64,000 nucleotides of DNA, from assembly GCA_902702965.1 (NCBI GenBank), contig CACRXP010000226.1, positions 117,087 to 181,086 of the forward strand. Reading direction: 5' to 3'. The position numbers were made by a program, and so were the translations under genes. The DNA comes from Spirometra erinaceieuropaei. Taxonomy: Eukaryota; Platyhelminthes; Cestoda; Diphyllobothriidea; Diphyllobothriidae. The notes under the pieces are model-generated. The model was not told where the DNA came from, searched no databases, and worked only from the letters and a program-made list of their open reading frames with translations. This document shows, piece by piece, positions 59,571 through 64,000 of this stretch. Numbering within the stretch: the first letter of the stretch is position 1; each line of letters begins with the position of its first letter.

Positions 59571-61790
59571 CGCCATGTGCGGCATCGCTGGGCAAAGGCC
59601 TGTAGGTCGCTCTTTAGAAGTTCAAGCATGGTGTCACGATCTGCCGGCTTATATCGATATGCAATTTTCAGATCATCGGCATACATGAAGGGCTTACAAT
59701 ACTGAAATAAATCTGGTACATCGTTGACAAAAAAGGCAAAATAATAGCGGATCGAGTGCAGTACCCTGAATGACTTCACTCCTTACGCATGTGGTGTTGG
59801 AGATATTATTGGAGATCTTAACTCGTTGTGTGCGACCGCTCAGGTAAGAGGATATAAAATTCAGAATTTTGCCACCTATTCCAAAAGAGGACAGTTTCAA
59901 GAGAAGAAGAGGGACATGTCCAACATGATCAAAAGCCTTAGTGAAATCGAAATGTACTGTGTAAAGTGCAAAACCATTGTCCGTGTATTGGAGAACGGGA
60001 TCAAAGAAAGACAGCTGACAGGTGTCTTAAGACCGAGCCTTGAGCAATCCATGCTGTGCAGTGCTCAGTAGGTCATTCTATGTTAAGTGACACATCATCT
60101 TATCTCCATGATTTTCGAAGCTGCGGGACTACTGCTCCATTGAATACGGGACATTTGTCAAGCAGGCGGAATTTCATCGAAAGACGAGTTGGTAACTATT
60201 AAAGAAATTAGCCTCTTCGAGGAAATTCATAATGTTCTTGACTATTCTCTCCATAATATTGCAGCAAACGCACGTTAGGTTTACCGGCCGATAGTTGTTT
60301 GCACTTGTTCTAGACTAACCCTTGTAAATGGGATATAAATTTGCCACCTTCCAGTCGGAAGGGAGAATGCTTTGGTCAAAGGATGACTGCAAAATATGTA
60401 AAGCGGCCTGATGATTTTGCAAGCCAGCTCGTTCAGGAGTTTTGCCGGTATTTGTTCCGAACCCGGAGATTTACATTCCTTAAGCGTTAGAATTTCCTTC
60501 CTCACATCTTCGTCTGTGAAGTCAAAGCTTTCCAGTATTCTGTCAGTTGCTCCAGTAGGCAACCCAGCCTCGTCAAAGTCCGTTTCGTCGGTGAAACCAA
60601 ATGCGAAAAATCGGCTTAGGTGTTCTTCTTTAGCTTCACTTTCTGCAATATCCCCATCGGTTTCTCCTTTCCATACTGAGGTCGCCTCTTTGTTCTTTAA
60701 TCTGCTGTTGATGTAGCCGAAGGGTACATTTGGCTTATTAACGGTCCGCTTCATAAGTCGCGTTTCGTAGTCCTCCAGAAACTTTCGGGTATTCGACCTT
60801 ACCTCATTTCGCTTTCGGCAAAACTGCTCATAGTGCAAAGGTTGTTTTGTTGTTACATACCTTCTCCATAGTTTATTCTTCCGGTTTACCTCTTCCTTTA
60901 TATCTCGCGTTATCCGGGCACGACGATTTGTCTTCTGGACTCTCTTTGTCGGACTGTTTCGATGTATGATGTAGGTTACGACTCCTTTTAGAGTGTTCCT
61001 ATCAACGTCTGGATGTCCGGAAGAACATCATGCCAGTTTACTACCGATAATTCACTTCTCATCTCAGAAAAATTTCCTCGCCAGAAATTCAGCTGAGGCT
61101 CAGTCATATCCATTTTTTGGCTGTATAAGCGATATTTCAAAAACAGCATGACACGGTCACTCCTACCGAGCGATGTTATGGACCTAAGTTCGCTGACACT
61201 AGTTGGGACTTTGTAAGGACGACGTCCAGATAATTTGGCCTTTGGGCCTCTCCGATTCTGGTTGAAAACGTGACATTCCGTAAGAGAAATAGATCAGGTG
61301 TTAGTTTCAAGATCCTAGAATCAAATGAATTTCACTATTTATTAATAAGTCCTTCCGGTCGACCACCTGTACGTTGAAGTCTCCGGTTACCAGCGCCACT
61401 TCGCTTAGCGTCACCTCTTTAATTAACCTAAACATTACCTCGTCAACATCAGAAGTTTGATTGGGCGACCTGTAGACGGTCAGAAAATTCAGATAAGGTA
61501 CGCCACACATCTTTACTTTTAACCACATTACTTCACCCCACGAAAGCAATCAGTTTTGTTTTCTGGCGCGATGATCCATCTCTTGACATAGATCTCTAGT
61601 CCCCCTCTTTTTTATGCTGCCTGTCTCGGCGAAGAATTTGGTATTCGTCGGGTACAATTTCGGCATCCAAGACTTCAGTCTGTAACCAAGTCTCTGTGAT
61701 GGAAATGACATCCGGCTTCGTATCTATTATCAATAATTTCAGCCCATCTAGCTCCTAGAACAAACTATGGACATTTGAATAAGAAAGTAA
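58819..61790 (-). pseudogene. LINE C ORF2 (endonuclease-reverse transcriptase)
   Basis: Endonuclease: SYSNVHSLF (about 61783) then an in-frame stop, LDGLKLLIIDTKPDVISITE and TWLQTEV; LTVYRSPNQTS and LVTGDFNVQVVD (about 61384, GDFN intact). Linker: SRLKNKEA, TLKECKSPGSEQIPAKLLNE (about 60480). RT: FGIGGKILNFISSYLSGRTQ (about 59870), VIQGTALDPLLF, FMYADDLKIAY (intact YADD), then a (Ser-Leu)n run, SWHKCSFMVV. C-terminus: PQARTAKYRRFFSVNAIAIW then NKLPRNVKILQNYPLFKRTI, stop at 58819. Frameshifts occur near 59700, 59780 and 60290. Confidence 0.8.
59519..59567 (+). repeat. (GA)n microsatellite inside LINE C RT frame
   Basis: About 23 GA units. On the minus strand it encodes about 8-9 Ser-Leu dipeptides in the RT frame, between CRTWR and SWHKCSF, and keeps the downstream frame open in one phase. 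Confidence 0.95.
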
Positions 61791-61799
61791 AGTTTGCGA

Positions 61800-62700
61800 A
61801 CGATTTTTTGGTCGAAGTTGTCAGATATTTCGTGTGAGTTTTTCGGTCTATCGGCCCCTTTTGGGCATACTGCTGTTTGATCGACTTGGACGTCAGTGTG
61901 TTGGTCGTCCATTTCTCTAGTCGGTTTGGTGGATAGAAGCGTTCTTTTTGCAATCTGGTTGTTCACTATACCTATTGTTATTGGCTGCATCCAGAGGAAT
62001 GAGCTCCAAATATTTACGACTTTCCCATTCAATATTCTTAGGATTTTCGCAGAAATTGAATCTTCGGAGGAATCCGGACTTGAGTTTTCTCCATGTCTCC
62101 CGTTCGTCCAGTTAGAAATCTCGCCGGAAAAAACGTTATGTGGGCTTCTTGGCGTGTTGATTTCCTGCCGAGCAGTAGTAGGGATTGTTCCTCATTTTGG
62201 AGGGCAATTCTCAATGGTCTATGATGGCTCGAATCGTCCTTTGAATACTTTGAAAAATAATTTTCAGACATTTGCTAAAGCGAGGTTCAGTTTTTCAGAA
62301 ATAATGTCTCCACAAACTTTCCTAGTTCTTCCAGAAGATATGCGAATAGGGCTAAGTCCCGGGACTTCAACGACGCAACCATTGAATACTTCCAAAAAGC
62401 CTCACTGAGGGACCGAAAAATCGTGGGTGACCACCCGAAATTCTCCTGCTCCACGTTATAGAAATAATATCCACTGAAAACGTGCTTGACCATATGCCAC
62501 TGCATGTGGACGAAAGAATGTTGACGGAAGCGAAGAGTGGATTCCCAAAGCACCGTAAAGCCAGTAAACTGTCTTTCGACCCTGTAAACTGCCCGTTCTA
62601 CCGCCCCCGATCAAAAAATTCCTCAAATACGGTGAAAGAAAACGGGTGGTATGATATGCCTTCTCAAGGGCCATTTTAAGGAGTTTTCTGCTGGCGAAAG
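61800..62700 (-). pseudogene. LINE C ORF1 remnant
   Basis: The stretch 62271-62038 reads DDSSHHRPLRIALQNEEQSL then LLLGRKSTRQEAHITFFPAR. This is the RRM-to-C-terminal pattern of CR1 ORF1 (RPLRVVLsseeE..LLL.rk........FFQPD). Upstream, 62553-62287 and 62674-62456 are in shifted frames and only probably part of the same protein. Confidence 0.5.
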
Positions 62701-63440
62701 TACCCTTGAAAAACAGCTGTGCCTCAAGTTGTGAGTCCTTTAGACTCTCGTCCTTGGTTCAACAAAATGTGGCACACATAAACTTCCGTTAGGAATCACT
62801 TAGACACTTCAATTACCTCAAGTTTGAAACTGTTAAGGCTACTGACTGAATTTAAGTAGCTGGTTTATCTTCGTGATCCGTTTTATCCGCGAATCTTTTT
62901 TTAGCCAAACCCACGAATGCCAGTGTACGCCAGGATGGTTTTTAATTTTTTTCGGAAAAGGGCTTAAAAAAGAAGAAAAGAGGCTAACCTCCTCGAATGG
63001 TCGAATTTAACATGGAATCGGCGACTGACTCCAAAATAACCTTCGATTTCCGTGCTGAGACGACCGATAAGCACCAGAGAGGATCTTCTTTAAGTAAGAT
63101 CAAGGTCAAGGCACGCAGCTCAATTTCAAAAATAAGTGAAGCTTTGCATTTATCTGGATATTCTTAAGCAACTAATGCCTGTTTTTTTACTTGAGTCCCT
63201 TTTAAAAGTTCCCTTTCAATAATTGTTCCCAGTTTTGTTTGACAGTCTGGCAAAATAGTCGTATTTTGTAAACAAAACCTTTGCAGTGACACCTTTCCCG
63301 ACTATCGCTTTCTATTTTTCATAGTTAAATAACAGTAACACTTGCTATTAAGTGCGATTTTCCGTACGTTGGCAACGTGTTGACCCTTCTTCTGTAACGA
63401 AAAACTTTTCCTGTCTGTAATGCCCCGCAGAGCACGTGTT
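62701..63440. other. Spacer between two head-to-head LINE fragments
   Basis: AT-rich with no motif I recognise. It may include untranslated leader of one or both elements. Confidence 0.4.
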
Positions 63441-64000
63441 AAACGGCTCTGGGTGCTAAAATCGTGACTGAAGACATTGCAGGTGCCGGCGTATGTTCTT
63501 CGCCGTCCGCAGATCTGATTAACTCACAAATCCCTTTAGTACATGTAGAACCTCTTGACCCTTCAGTCGTCCAAAAATACGCCTCTGCTAGTCGGACCAG
63601 GACATCAGCCGGCGAAATAGTCGACCAGTTGATTTATGGCGACATAAACAGCACTTCTGAAAAGGTATTTGAACAAGCTTTTGAACTTATTGGGGTAATA
63701 AGTTCGGAAACTGAGGAAAAAATTAAGCGCAAGCATAATTTTGTACTGCGAAACATTCCGAGCCACTTATCTGCTATGGAGGGAGCGCATTTGTTCCTAC
63801 AAAGTTGTGGCTTGAGTTTTAGTGTCGAACAAGCTAAGCGACTTCGCTCGCTTAGCCGTAATGCGCCGATACTAGTTACCCTTTTCTCCATGATAGAAGT
63901 CGATTTTATCTTGTCGAGTAGGGAGATAACTAGAGACTTCTGCCGTAAATGGCGCTGCTCCGTTTCGCCAGACCTTACACCCCTGCAGAGAAGACTGAAT
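63441..64000 (+). CDS. ORF1-like protein of a further LINE, running off the window
   Basis: The plus frame is open from just after the TAA at about 63439 to the window end (over 180 codons, no ATG at its start). It contains EIVDQLIYGDIN, ISSETEEKIKRKHNFVLRNI, VEQAKRLRSLSRNAPILVTL and KWRCSVSPDLTPLQRRLN. A basic stretch followed by VLRNIPS, then RLR...PILVTL...D and a final TPLQRRL matches the RRM-like ORF1 of CR1 elements. It is the least damaged retroelement frame here, so this copy may be younger. ORF2 would lie beyond the window. Confidence 0.55.

Larger units (their letters stand above)
58815..62700 (-). mobile_element. LINE C: CR1-like retrotransposon, minus strand, inactive
   Basis: Reading downwards: ORF1 (about 62700-61800), endonuclease (61785-61300), linker (60838-60281), RT with YADD (59672-59683), and RT C-terminus ending at the TGA at 58819. 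Several frame changes and stops mean the copy is not active. It is a separate family from LINE A in its linker and RT C-terminus. Confidence 0.8.

Overview
The window is eukaryotic and most likely from a flatworm, probably a tapeworm. The evidence is split genes with a mix of 31-44 bp and multi-kilobase introns, abundant non-LTR retrotransposons, and internal TTAGGG-type repeats. A retrotransposon with a zinc-finger tail (about 51.9-56.1 kb, minus strand) resembles a family I associate with diphyllobothriid cestodes such as Spirometra, Schistocephalus and Dibothriocephalus. That placement is inference from memory and was not searched.

Two conserved host genes are convincing, both on the plus strand. 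UBE2J2 (3928-9395, three exons) encodes a tail-anchored ER ubiquitin-conjugating enzyme. IFT80 (about 24602-44537, 18 exons found and one missing) encodes the WD-repeat subunit of intraflagellar transport complex B. Every exon joins in phase. The missing piece would be about 145 nt and lies between 33493 and 37327, where the assembly has a 552-base gap. The two genes are adjacent but share no evident pathway (ER protein quality control versus cilium assembly).

Most of the remainder is repeats. At 0-0.44 kb there is a 3' fragment of a CR1-like LINE cut by the window edge. At about 18.9-23.25 kb lies a nearly full-length but broken CR1-like LINE (A) in plus orientation. At 24.2-24.5 kb there is a degenerate telomere-like tract. 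A near-perfect 536 bp inverted repeat sits in IFT80 intron 1. Two copies of a 470-480 bp TIR element with a telomere-like core sit in other IFT80 introns. Six copies of a dispersed SINE-like repeat are scattered across the window.

At 47.4-50.9 kb there are a (GAA)n tract, an LTR-like promoter block, a CR1 3' fragment and a tRNA-like sequence. The zinc-finger LINE follows at 51.9-56.1 kb. A third LINE (C) occupies 58.8-62.7 kb on the minus strand, with an in-frame (Ser-Leu)n microsatellite in its RT. At 63.4-64.0 kb an ORF1 of a further LINE runs off the window on the plus strand. Long stretches, notably 9.4-18.8 kb, 44.6-47.4 kb and 56.1-57.7 kb, hold nothing I can name. I found no CRISPR array, rRNA, operon or intact mobile element.
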